NCBI RefSeq assembly: GCF_012769535.1
Contig: NZ_CP046565.1
Coordinates: 2,556,501-2,620,500 of the forward strand
Source of the DNA: Methylococcus geothermalis
GTDB taxonomy: Bacteria > Pseudomonadota > Gammaproteobacteria > Methylococcales > Methylococcaceae
Direction: 5' to 3'
Length of the DNA stretch: 64,000 nucleotides
In this document: piece after piece, positions 1 to 9,100 of the stretch
Position numbering within the stretch: position 1 is the first letter of the stretch
Layout: the number at the start of each line of letters is the position of its first letter
Made by a program: the position numbers and the translations under genes
The notes under the pieces: model-generated
Databases searched by the model: none
Told to the model about the DNA's origin: nothing
Seen by the model: the letters and a program-made list of their open reading frames with translations, nothing else

Positions 1-122
1 GGGGGATCGCCACGGTAAGTAAGGAATTTCGGTACCCTTCACCCATTTTCAAAGCCTGATTATCAGCGGGATGTGTTTTTACCGGCCAAATCGGGTTTGT
101 TCAGAGGTTCCCTAAAGTGACG

Positions 123-152
123 TTGGGGACGTTACACTAGACTTAATATAGT
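123..152 (+). promoter_or_regulatory. possible promoter of the lipid-synthase operon
   Basis: An AT-rich patch stands out in the leader. TTGGGG at 123-128 and TATAGT at 147-152 are 18 bp apart, a weak match to a sigma-70 -35/-10 pair, about 100 bp upstream of the synthase start. No other promoter-like pair was noticed in 1-257. Motif reading only. Confidence 0.25.
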
Positions 153-257
153 ATTAATTCTAATTTTTTCGGATACGTCGTGGGGGATGTGAAACGGAGC
201 GAGACCCTTAATTTGTGAGTTTTCTTAAGTAGTATGAAAGCCTTCTGGAGCCCTTCT

Positions 258-3200
258 ATGGAAAAAGTCATTGCAATCACTCCTCCTCACTGTACCCGCC
301 CCGAAATGGTGATCGCGGCATGCAGAGCCGGGGGCATAGGGGTGGTGGATCTAGGCTACCGCGACATATTCGATTGGTCGGTCGCTAATTTAGGCCGTAT
401 TGAATCCAGCGTCGATCGCACCTCGCTTTGGGGTGTCCGCTGGGATACCTTGGGTTTGCCGCAGCGCAGTCCGGAACTATTACTCAAATTATTTCGCCGT
501 TCTCGTCCTGTTCCGATTCTCGTGTTGGCGGGCCAGCAACCCGCTGAATTCCCCCGTTTCCGCGAGCTAACGCGACGGATCGCTCGACAAGCATTCGTCG
601 AGGTTCATGATTTGGAGTCTGCCCGAAGCGCCATTGCCGCCGGATACGACGGTCTGATCGTCAAGGGACACGAGGCGGGCGGCTTGGTGAGCAAGCACTC
701 GACCTTCATCCTGCTCCAAGAACTCCATGGCAAACTGAACGCTCCCTATTGGGTACAGGGAGGGATCGGCCCGCGCAGCGCCGCCGCGGCGATCTTAGCC
801 GGAGCAAGAGGCGTGGTATTGTGCGAACAACTCTGGCTTGCCGACGAAAGTCCTTTCTCCCGCACCGATATGCGCAATGCCTGGAGTCGGCTCGACGGAA
901 GTGAAACCATCCTGCTTGGACCCGATGATGTTCCCTATCGCCTGTTCAGCCGCTGGGGCCGAGGCAAACTTCGCGAACTGGAGCAACGGATTCTGCACGG
1001 CGAGCCGTGGCGAGAACGGTTGTCCCAATACCTGGGCGAGGCGGACGATCCGCTATTGCCGTTAGGCCAAGATATTACCTTTGCCGCCCCATTGGCAAAA
1101 CGTTACGGCACGGTCGGCCGCATCGTCACGGCGATCCGCAACGACATGGAGTCGACCGTGCGACTTGCCCGCTCTCAGAGGGTTTTTTCTCCGGAAAGCC
1201 CATTGGCGCGTAGCCACGGCACCCGGTATCCGATCGTGCAGGGTCCCATGACACGGGTCAGCGACACGGCCGCTTTCGCCAAGGCGGTGGCCGATGGCGG
1301 GGCGCTGCCCTTTCTCGCGCTGTCCGTGATGCGCAAGCCGCAAGTCCGGGAACTGCTGACGGAGACCCGATCCTTGTTGGGGGAGCAACCTTGGGGCGTG
1401 GGATTGCTGGGCTTCATGCCGCTCGAGTTTCGCCAAGAGCAAATCGAGGTGATTCGAGAGATCAAGCCGCCCTTCGCCATCATCGCCGGCGGTCGACCCA
1501 GCCAAGCCCGTGAGCTGGAAGAACTGTCGATCGCCACCTATCTGCACGTGCCGTCCCCGGGGCTCTTGCATGGATTCCTCAAGGAAGGCGCACGGAAGTT
1601 CATTTTCGAAGGCAGTGAATGCGGCGGGCACACGGGGCCACGGACCAGTTTCATCCTGTGGGAGTCTGCCATCGAGATCCTGCTGACAGCCGAGATCCCG
1701 GATGCCGAATCGGTCCATGTCTTATTCGCCGGAGGCATTCATGACGCGGTATCGACCGCCATGCTTTCGGTTCTCGCCGCCCCGCTCGTTGCCCGAGGCA
1801 TGAAAGTGGGGATATTGATGGGCACCGCGTATCTCTTCACCGAAGAGATCGTGCGCACCGGAGCAATCGTCGAGGAATTTCAGGCGCATGCCGTTACTTG
1901 CAAGGAAACGGTTTTGCTGCAATCGGGCGTGGGAGTCTACACCCGTTGCGCCAAAACGGATTTCTGCGATGAGTTCAATCGCAAACGACGCGAGCTGTTG
2001 TTGGCACAGGAAAGCGATGACGATATCCTGAAATCGTTGGAGATGCTCAATATCGGCCGTCTGCGCATCGCATCGAAGGGTATCACCCGCAATGATCTGG
2101 ATCCGACGGCGAAGAGTAGTGGTGATCGATATTTCAAGGTGGACGTTGCGACGCAGCGACGCGAAGGGATGTACATGCTCGGGGAAGTCGCGCGGCTTCG
2201 TAATAGTACATTGAAGATCGCCGAACTGCACCAGTCAGTGTCGGAAGGGAGCGGCGAGGTACTTGTTCACGCTAATGAGAATGAGCGCCAGCGTCCGATG
2301 CGCGCGGGTCGCGGAGTGACGCAACGAGATATCGCCATCATCGGCATGGCTTGCCTCTTGCCCAAGGCTCAGAACCTGCGCACGTATTGGCAGAATATCA
2401 TCAACCGAGTGGAGGCCATTCGCGAAGTATCCGAGGACCGTTGGCGTCCCATCGACTTTTTCGATCCCCGACGCGGGATCAAGGACAAAATTTATTCAAA
2501 ATGGGGCGGTTTTCTCGACGACATCCAATTCGACCCGACTGCATGGGGGATCCCTCCCGCCAGCCTGAAAGCCATCGAACCGATGCAATTGCTGGCATTG
2601 GTGGTGGCCCGGCAAGCGCTGGAAGATGCTGCCTTGGAGCGGCGACCGTTTGCCCGTGAACGCACGGCGACCATTTTCGGGGCGGGCGGTATGCATGACC
2701 TTGGTACACTCTATATCTTCCGCACCCTCCTCGCTCAATACCTTCCCAAGGTCCCGGGTCTTCCGGAGTCAACGCGGCAACACATCATTAAGTCACTTTA
2801 TGAAAAGGAGCTGCCGGTCTGGACCGAGGACTCTTTTCCAGGGTTCCTCGGCAACGTGGTGGCGGGTCGGGTCGCCAACCGGCTCGATCTCGGTGGAACC
2901 AACTTCACGGTGGACGCAGCCTGCGCCTCTTCTCTAGCCGCGCTGGACGCCGGCATCCGGCAGTTGCGTGATGGTGACGCCGACGTAGCCTTGGTTGGGG
3001 CGGTCGATGGCACCAATAATTCCACGTCGTTCATGGCCTTTGCGCAAACCCATGCGCTCTCGCCACGCGGCCGGTGTCGCCCGTTCGACGATAGCGCCGA
3101 CGGCATCGCCATCGGCGAAGGCGTGGTTGCGTTGGTTCTCAAGCGCCTGGCGGATGCCGAACGCGATGGCGATCGCATTCGTGGCATCATCAAGGGCATC

Positions 3201-6200
3201 GGAAGTTCCGCCGACGGCCGCAACCGCAGTCTGACGGCTCCGCACCCTCAGGGCCAAGCCCGGGCCTTGCATCGGGCTTACGAGGATGCCGGCGTCGAAC
3301 CATCCACAGTGACGCTGATCGAGGCGCATGGCACGGGGACCGCCGTGGGCGACAAATCCGAGATCGAGACACTGAACACCGTTTTCGGTGAATCAGGGGC
3401 CGAGCCGCAAACGTGCGCGGTCGGTTCAGTGAAGTCGATGATCGGTCACACCAAGGTGACCTCCGGTCTGGCAGCGCTCGCCAAGGCGACACTCGCCCTC
3501 GAGCACCGTGTACTGCCGCCGACACTGGGCGTCGAAAAGCCGAATGCCAGCGTGGATTTTGCCCACAGCCCGTTCTATATCTGCACGGAGCCTCGTCCCT
3601 GGCTCGCTCCCCCCAAGGGTCATCCCCGCCGCTGTGGGGTGAGTGCCTTCGGGTTCGGCGGCACCAATTTTCATGTCGTGCTGGAGGAGTACACGCGCGG
3701 ATATCGCGATACGGACACGGTGGACCTCAATCCACGCGACGCCGAACCCTTCGCCTTTTGGGGGGCTGACCGCAAGCATATCGAGCAGACCCTACGATGC
3801 CTGTTGGAGGGGCTCGAACATCCGGACTACCTGGATTTCGGGCAACTGGCTCATGCCGTGCACTTGGAACAACAGCGCATTCCGTCTTCCGACCGCAAGT
3901 GCCGCTTGGCCTTGGTGGCAACTTCGACGATCGACTTGAGGCAAAAGCTCGAATTGGCATTGCGAGCTCTGGCCGATAACGGCAAAACGGAATTCAAATA
4001 TCCGCAGGGAATCTACTTCCGGGAAAATATCGATCCGATGGCGGTATGTTTCCTGTTCCCTGGTCAAGGGTCGCAGAAGATCAATATGCTCCGCGACCTG
4101 ATTCTCGCTCGTCCCGCCCTGCATGAACTTTTCGAACGCGCAGATCGGCTCCTGGCGGACCGTCTCCCCCAGCCGCTTTCCAGGTACATTTACCCACTCC
4201 CCGTATTCAGCGACGAAGAGCGGGCACGTCAGCAAACTGCCCTAAATGCCACCCAGATCGCGCAGCCCGCTCTCGGAGTCGTGGAGCTGGCTGCGGCCCG
4301 GCTCCTGGAATCCTTCGGCATCAGACCCGACTTCGTCGCCGGGCACAGTTACGGCGAGTACGTGGCCCTGTGTGCGGCAGGGGGAGTCAACCCCGATGAC
4401 CTCATCCGGCTATCAGAAATCCGCGGACGCATCGCCGCCAACGCAGGGCGCGAATCCGGTGGAGCGATGGCGGCGGTAAGCGGTGATGGTCCCGGCACCG
4501 AAGCGCTCATCGCCAAACATGGTTTGCCCGTGCATATCGCCAATTTCAATACCCCCGATCAAACGATCATCGCCGGGCCCAGTGCGGCGATCGATCAGGC
4601 GGTGGCCGTTCTCAGTGGGGGATCGCTACGGGTCACCAAACTGCAGGTGAGCGGTGCGTTCCATTGTCCTATGATGAGCGATGCGCGCGATGCTCTCGCG
4701 GCAGAACTGTCTCGGATCAAGTTCACGACACCGACCATCCCAGTTTACAGCAACACCACGGCGGGCCGTTATCCCGACAAACCCGGAGACGTTTGTGCTC
4801 TCCTGACCCGGCATATCGTCGAACCCGTGCGTTTCGTGGAAGAGGTGAACCACCTCTATGAGGCGGGTGCCCGCGTTTTCATCGAGGTCGGACCGGGCTC
4901 GGTGTTGACTGGGATTGTAGACCGCATTCTGGCAGAGCGGCCCCACACGGCCTTGGGGATCGATGCTCCGGGGCGTCCCGGCTGGCTGCAACTGGCCCAT
5001 GCAATGACCCATTTGTTCACCCTAGGGGTGCCGGTAACCTTCCAAACGTGGTTCCAAGGCCGAGGATTCAAGGATTTCGCTCCGGCCGATTCGTTCGCCG
5101 AGGCAGAGAGGAAAGCCCATCCAGGCCCCCTAACCTGGAGAATCAACGGAGGCAGGGCAGCGCCTTGGGAGATCAAAACGGACAAAGCGGACGGAATCCA
5201 GGATACCGTTCCTCTTTCTCTACCTGAGCAAGGAGCCGCCCTTGACGCGCCGGCCCCGGCCAAAACTGTCGGTCCGGAACACCAGGAAAACCGTATCCTT
5301 GCCCCAAATCAAAGGAGTAACATCATGAATACTACGGAAATGACCCATTGGACAGAGACAACCGAACATGCAAGCCCCCCACCGGCAGTCCCCCCACCGG
5401 CAGTAAGCGACGCCCGCCTCGCCTTTGTGCAGCAAAGTCTTGCCCAATTCATCGACCTGCAAAAGGAGCAACAGCAGACATTGCGCCATTTCCTGAGCTT
5501 TTTGCACGCGAATCTTGCCGGTACGGAGCTGCCACTGCAGGGATGGCAGACGGAATCTCAGGCCATCGCACCGCAACCTTTGCAAACACAGGCAGTCCCA
5601 CCCAGCCCGCCACGAGGAGTGGTCCTCGCCGCGGTTCCACCCGCCCCAGTATTGCCCAACCAGATACTTGCCGCGAGTGGCCCGGTGACTCCAAGCGCTC
5701 CGATCGTCCAGAATGCATCAGTTCGTCCGCAGGAGTCGGCATCCAAGGCCCACAACGTGGTTCCCTTACCCAATGCGTTCCCTCCCCAAGCAGCCAAGGC
5801 TGGAGGTAATCTCGCGCCTACGGAACAATTCAAGGCCGATTTGCTTCGGGCGATCGCGGAGCGTACCGGCTATCCGGAAGAGATGCTCGACTTGGATGCA
5901 CACATGGAGGCGGATCTCGGCATCGACTCCATCAAGCGCATCGAAGTGTTCAGCATGTTGAAGGACCAGCACAACCTTCTGGAAGGGCGGGATGAAGAAA
6001 CCGTCATCGAGGAGCTGTCGGGCCTGAAGACCCTGAATGAAATCATCGCTTGGTATGACCGCTTGCGTGAATCGGGGTCGGAAGCGAAGGAAGGAGGGAT
6101 TCCATCCCCAAAAAAATCCCAGACTCCGCCGTCAGTCTCGCCGGTTGAGACGGCGGAGTCCAGACCGACTGCATACGAGCCGGCGGATCCCGTAAGATGT

Positions 6201-7808
6201 TATGCGTTAAAACCGGTGCCGGCACCCTGGAACGGAACGCTTACTGGTTTCTGCGAGCTACCCTTGCTCTTACTCGGACCGGCCGGGGAGGTCACCGAGA
6301 CTTTCAGGCAAACATTGGCGGATGAAGGGCATACCGTATGGCGGATCGTCCCGGGCCAGGAAACGGTCAGCCGGGAAGACGGATTGTTCGAGGTAGACTT
6401 CACTTCACCGAATACAGTCGAGAAACTGAAAGCTTTGGTGGCGAATACGGGAAAGACGCCGGGGGGCCTCATCAATGTTCTCGGCGTAGCAACGCCCGAC
6501 GATTCGTTGGGCGGCAGAACCGATCCGGCACGGATCCTGTTTCTCACTATGAAAGCATTGGGAAGCAGCCTTGAGGAAGGCGTATCTGCCGGTGGGGGCT
6601 GGCTCGTCAATGTTACTGCCATGGATGGGCAGTTTGGCCTCGGAGGCACCGGAATATTTTCCGTGGGGGGTGCGGGCAGTCACGGCGTTGCCAAGTCGGC
6701 AGCACGGGAGTGGCCTCAGTTACGGCTTAAATGCGTCGACCTTCAGACAGCATTGAGTCCTTCCCAATGGGCGGAAAACTTGGTCATGGAATTGCATTGT
6801 GGGGATTCCGCACCGGAGGTGGGCTTCACCACTTCCGGGCGCTGGCGGCTGGAGCTGGAATCTTACGATAGCGAAAGCGGTCTTTCTGGACCGGAGCTCG
6901 AACCTGGCGCAGTAATACTGGCTATGGGTGGCGCTCAGGGAATCACAAGCGACATCGTGAAATTCATGGCGCAACGGTACCAGGCACAGTTCGTACTGGT
7001 CGGGCGGACGCATCTTCCTAAGGAAGAAGGGGAATCGACCCGACATATCACCGATCCAGGAGAATTACGTCAATTTCTTATCGGCGAACAAAAGGCAAAA
7101 AGCGAACATAAAGTCAAGCCAGCAGAAGTGGAAGCGGAACTGAAGCGAATTCTCAAGATACGAGAGCTCCGGGGTAATCTGGACTTCCTGAAGGAGGCCG
7201 GTGTCAAGGTGGAATACCACGCTGTAGATGTCCGCGATGCCGAAATGTTCGGCCAATTGATCGATGATCTCTACGCCCGGCTGGGGCGCATTGATGGTGT
7301 CCTGCATGGTGCCGGAATCATCGAAGATAAGCTGGTTCGTGATAAGTCCGAGGCTTCTTTCGATGCCGTCTACCAGACTAAAGTTGTTCCGGCCCTGACT
7401 TTGGAACGAAAGCTAAGGTTTGAGAGTTTGAAGTTTCTAGTTTTCTTCTCATCGGTGGCGGGACGGTTTGGAAACATCGGCCAATGCGATTACAGTGCGG
7501 CGAATGAAGTGCTCAATAAACTGGCGGATCGCCTCAGTCTGGAATGGCCGAATGTCCATACGGTTTCCATCAACTGGGGACCTTGGGACTCCGGCATGGT
7601 GAACGACGAGCTACGGCGGTTATACGCTACGCGCAACATCCATCTCATCCCAGTGGCGACTGGGACGAGGCGTTTCATGGAAGCACTAGGAAATCCCCCG
7701 GGACAAGCTCCAGAACTCGTGATCACTGCAAGCCTGGATTCCATCGCTGCGGTAAATCGGAAAACAAAATTGCGTGAAAATATCCCCAAGGACTTGACAC
7801 CTTGCTAA
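258..7808 (+). CDS. PUFA-synthase-like modular polyketide/lipid synthase (ER-like x2, KS, AT, ACP, KR)
   Basis: About 2516 aa. Domains in order: two consecutive FMN-dependent nitronate monooxygenase/PfaD-like barrels (about 1-300 and 317-632, the second with SECGGHTGPR), ketosynthase (about 690-1132, DAACASS with Cys889, His1024 in EAHGTGT, His1064), acyltransferase (about 1264-1560, GHSYGEY with Ser1364), a Pro/Ala-rich linker, one acyl carrier protein (LGIDSIKR, Ser1891) and a PfaA-like ketoreductase (about 2214-2500, Tyr2412 in YSAANE). It should elongate and partly reduce an acyl chain in the cytoplasm; the PfaD-like domains could act as enoyl reductase. There is no dehydratase inside; one is encoded two genes downstream. 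I chose ATG 258 because GGAG lies 7 nt upstream; ATG 234 is in frame but has no good ribosome site. It is first of seven co-directional genes. Product unknown. Confidence 0.9.
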   Translation: MEKVIAITPPHCTRPEMVIAACRAGGIGVVDLGYRDIFDWSVANLGRIESSVDRTSLWGVRWDTLGLPQRSPELLLKLFRRSRPVPILVLAGQQPAEFPRFRELTRRIARQAFVEVHDLESARSAIAAGYDGLIVKGHEAGGLVSKHSTFILLQELHGKLNAPYWVQGGIGPRSAAAAILAGARGVVLCEQLWLADESPFSRTDMRNAWSRLDGSETILLGPDDVPYRLFSRWGRGKLRELEQRILHGEPWRERLSQYLGEADDPLLPLGQDITFAAPLAKRYGTVGRIVTAIRNDMESTVRLARSQRVFSPESPLARSHGTRYPIVQGPMTRVSDTAAFAKAVADGGALPFLALSVMRKPQVRELLTETRSLLGEQPWGVGLLGFMPLEFRQEQIEVIREIKPPFAIIAGGRPSQARELEELSIATYLHVPSPGLLHGFLKEGARKFIFEGSECGGHTGPRTSFILWESAIEILLTAEIPDAESVHVLFAGGIHDAVSTAMLSVLAAPLVARGMKVGILMGTAYLFTEEIVRTGAIVEEFQAHAVTCKETVLLQSGVGVYTRCAKTDFCDEFNRKRRELLLAQESDDDILKSLEMLNIGRLRIASKGITRNDLDPTAKSSGDRYFKVDVATQRREGMYMLGEVARLRNSTLKIAELHQSVSEGSGEVLVHANENERQRPMRAGRGVTQRDIAIIGMACLLPKAQNLRTYWQNIINRVEAIREVSEDRWRPIDFFDPRRGIKDKIYSKWGGFLDDIQFDPTAWGIPPASLKAIEPMQLLALVVARQALEDAALERRPFARERTATIFGAGGMHDLGTLYIFRTLLAQYLPKVPGLPESTRQHIIKSLYEKELPVWTEDSFPGFLGNVVAGRVANRLDLGGTNFTVDAACASSLAALDAGIRQLRDGDADVALVGAVDGTNNSTSFMAFAQTHALSPRGRCRPFDDSADGIAIGEGVVALVLKRLADAERDGDRIRGIIKGIGSSADGRNRSLTAPHPQGQARALHRAYEDAGVEPSTVTLIEAHGTGTAVGDKSEIETLNTVFGESGAEPQTCAVGSVKSMIGHTKVTSGLAALAKATLALEHRVLPPTLGVEKPNASVDFAHSPFYICTEPRPWLAPPKGHPRRCGVSAFGFGGTNFHVVLEEYTRGYRDTDTVDLNPRDAEPFAFWGADRKHIEQTLRCLLEGLEHPDYLDFGQLAHAVHLEQQRIPSSDRKCRLALVATSTIDLRQKLELALRALADNGKTEFKYPQGIYFRENIDPMAVCFLFPGQGSQKINMLRDLILARPALHELFERADRLLADRLPQPLSRYIYPLPVFSDEERARQQTALNATQIAQPALGVVELAAARLLESFGIRPDFVAGHSYGEYVALCAAGGVNPDDLIRLSEIRGRIAANAGRESGGAMAAVSGDGPGTEALIAKHGLPVHIANFNTPDQTIIAGPSAAIDQAVAVLSGGSLRVTKLQVSGAFHCPMMSDARDALAAELSRIKFTTPTIPVYSNTTAGRYPDKPGDVCALLTRHIVEPVRFVEEVNHLYEAGARVFIEVGPGSVLTGIVDRILAERPHTALGIDAPGRPGWLQLAHAMTHLFTLGVPVTFQTWFQGRGFKDFAPADSFAEAERKAHPGPLTWRINGGRAAPWEIKTDKADGIQDTVPLSLPEQGAALDAPAPAKTVGPEHQENRILAPNQRSNIMNTTEMTHWTETTEHASPPPAVPPPAVSDARLAFVQQSLAQFIDLQKEQQQTLRHFLSFLHANLAGTELPLQGWQTESQAIAPQPLQTQAVPPSPPRGVVLAAVPPAPVLPNQILAASGPVTPSAPIVQNASVRPQESASKAHNVVPLPNAFPPQAAKAGGNLAPTEQFKADLLRAIAERTGYPEEMLDLDAHMEADLGIDSIKRIEVFSMLKDQHNLLEGRDEETVIEELSGLKTLNEIIAWYDRLRESGSEAKEGGIPSPKKSQTPPSVSPVETAESRPTAYEPADPVRCYALKPVPAPWNGTLTGFCELPLLLLGPAGEVTETFRQTLADEGHTVWRIVPGQETVSREDGLFEVDFTSPNTVEKLKALVANTGKTPGGLINVLGVATPDDSLGGRTDPARILFLTMKALGSSLEEGVSAGGGWLVNVTAMDGQFGLGGTGIFSVGGAGSHGVAKSAAREWPQLRLKCVDLQTALSPSQWAENLVMELHCGDSAPEVGFTTSGRWRLELESYDSESGLSGPELEPGAVILAMGGAQGITSDIVKFMAQRYQAQFVLVGRTHLPKEEGESTRHITDPGELRQFLIGEQKAKSEHKVKPAEVEAELKRILKIRELRGNLDFLKEAGVKVEYHAVDVRDAEMFGQLIDDLYARLGRIDGVLHGAGIIEDKLVRDKSEASFDAVYQTKVVPALTLERKLRFESLKFLVFFSSVAGRFGNIGQCDYSAANEVLNKLADRLSLEWPNVHTVSINWGPWDSGMVNDELRRLYATRNIHLIPVATGTRRFMEALGNPPGQAPELVITASLDSIAAVNRKTKLRENIPKDLTPC
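6122..6160. repeat. 12-bp perfect inverted repeat inside the synthase gene
   Basis: GACTCCGCCGTC at 6122-6133 is followed after 15 nt by its exact reverse complement at 6149-6160. It lies in the region coding for the low-complexity linker between the ACP and KR domains, where inserted sequence would be tolerated. It resembles the palindrome between mmoY and mmoX (41883-41910), which also contains GACTCCG. Confidence 0.6.
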
Positions 7809-7874
7809 TCAATAACTTATGCTTGGCAACAACTCTATGGAAGCCCCCAATCATATACTGAATTCAAGACCAAT

Positions 7875-9098
7875 ATGCCAAATTTCGATTCTACCGTATT
7901 AGGCGACTTTGTCCCGGTACAGTTTTCCAAGCCGGTCCCTCAACGTATCTCGCTGGAATTGTCAGCTTTCGGCTTTGCGAAAGCCCATTGCTTGAATAAC
8001 TCTATCGAGGACAAAGAAGGTTTTCGCCAAGCGTATCAAGAAGTGAAAAAACGGTTCGAGAAGTACGCGTTGTCGCCGTCTCACATCAAGCGCAGGCAAT
8101 TGGTATTCTTCCCGCGCCTCACCGATATTCGGATGGTCGATGGAGAATTCGTTCTTGCCGAACCGAAACACGAGTACCTGCGTCTTTTTAAGGACAAGAG
8201 CGACCCCCGTGGTTTGGATCTTAAGAGCCGACACGAAAACTACGCCAAAGTGGTGGACGAATGTCTGAAAAAGATGTATCCACCCAAGGAAGTGAAAGCG
8301 CCGGACGATGTTATCCATGTCACCTGCTCTGGTTACGTGGCCCCCAGCCCCGTGGAACGAATGGTGGCGAGGAAAGAGTGGTTCGATACCACAGTGACCC
8401 ACAGCTATCACATGGGATGTTATGGGGCCTTCCCTGCTATCAGAATGGCCCATGGATTTCTGGCCTCCTCGCATTGTGCCGCGACTCCCCCGAAGGAGCG
8501 TATTGATATCATCCATACCGAGCTCCTATCCGGCCACAACGATATTACGGATCTAAGCGCCGAAAATATCATCACGATGTCACTGTTCGCTGACGGATTT
8601 ATCCGATATTCCGCACTTCCTGAGGGGGTCGCACGCGAGAAAGGTATTGCTGGTTTGAAGATACTGACCTTCCACGAACATCTTTTGCCTGACTCCGCCG
8701 ACGACATGACTTGGGTGCCGGGATCCCATCAGTTTCACATGACCCTTTCGGTAATGGTTCCCGTGGTAATCAAGAATCATGTGAAACGCTTTGTAGAAGC
8801 TCTGCTGCGCCGGATTGGGGTGGACTTTGCCCACGAAAAACACACGCTCACCTTTGCTATTCATCCCGGCGGTCCAAAAATCGTCGAACACATCCAAAAC
8901 GAACTTGGTCTTGACGAAGACCAAGTTGCAATCAGCAAGGAGGTATTTCTTGAAAATGGCAATATGTCTTCAGCTACTGTACCCCATATCTTAAAGTCTA
9001 TTTTGGAGGAACGATCCATCAAATGCGGAACACGAGTCGTCTGCCTCGGTTTCGGACCAGGCCTCACCGTGACTGGATTGGTTTTGGAGAAACTTTGA
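7875..9098 (+). CDS. type III polyketide synthase (chalcone/stilbene synthase family)
   Basis: 407 aa, the usual length for the family. The thiolase-fold catalytic triad is visible: Cys182 in HMGCYGAFPA, His288 in FHMTLSV and Asn363 in ENGNMSS; the family signature FAIHPGGPKI lies between the last two. Type III enzymes condense a CoA- or ACP-bound starter with malonyl units and cyclise the product to a pyrone, resorcinol or phloroglucinol. It lies 66 bp after the modular synthase and 2 bp before the dehydratase gene, so the likely starter is the fatty chain made by those enzymes, as in the Azotobacter alkylresorcinol system (established for ArsA-D; inferred here). No strong ribosome site precedes the ATG. 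Ring type and chain length cannot be read from sequence. Confidence 0.9.
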   Translation: MPNFDSTVLGDFVPVQFSKPVPQRISLELSAFGFAKAHCLNNSIEDKEGFRQAYQEVKKRFEKYALSPSHIKRRQLVFFPRLTDIRMVDGEFVLAEPKHEYLRLFKDKSDPRGLDLKSRHENYAKVVDECLKKMYPPKEVKAPDDVIHVTCSGYVAPSPVERMVARKEWFDTTVTHSYHMGCYGAFPAIRMAHGFLASSHCAATPPKERIDIIHTELLSGHNDITDLSAENIITMSLFADGFIRYSALPEGVAREKGIAGLKILTFHEHLLPDSADDMTWVPGSHQFHMTLSVMVPVVIKNHVKRFVEALLRRIGVDFAHEKHTLTFAIHPGGPKIVEHIQNELGLDEDQVAISKEVFLENGNMSSATVPHILKSILEERSIKCGTRVVCLGFGPGLTVTGLVLEKL

Positions 9099-9100
9099 TT

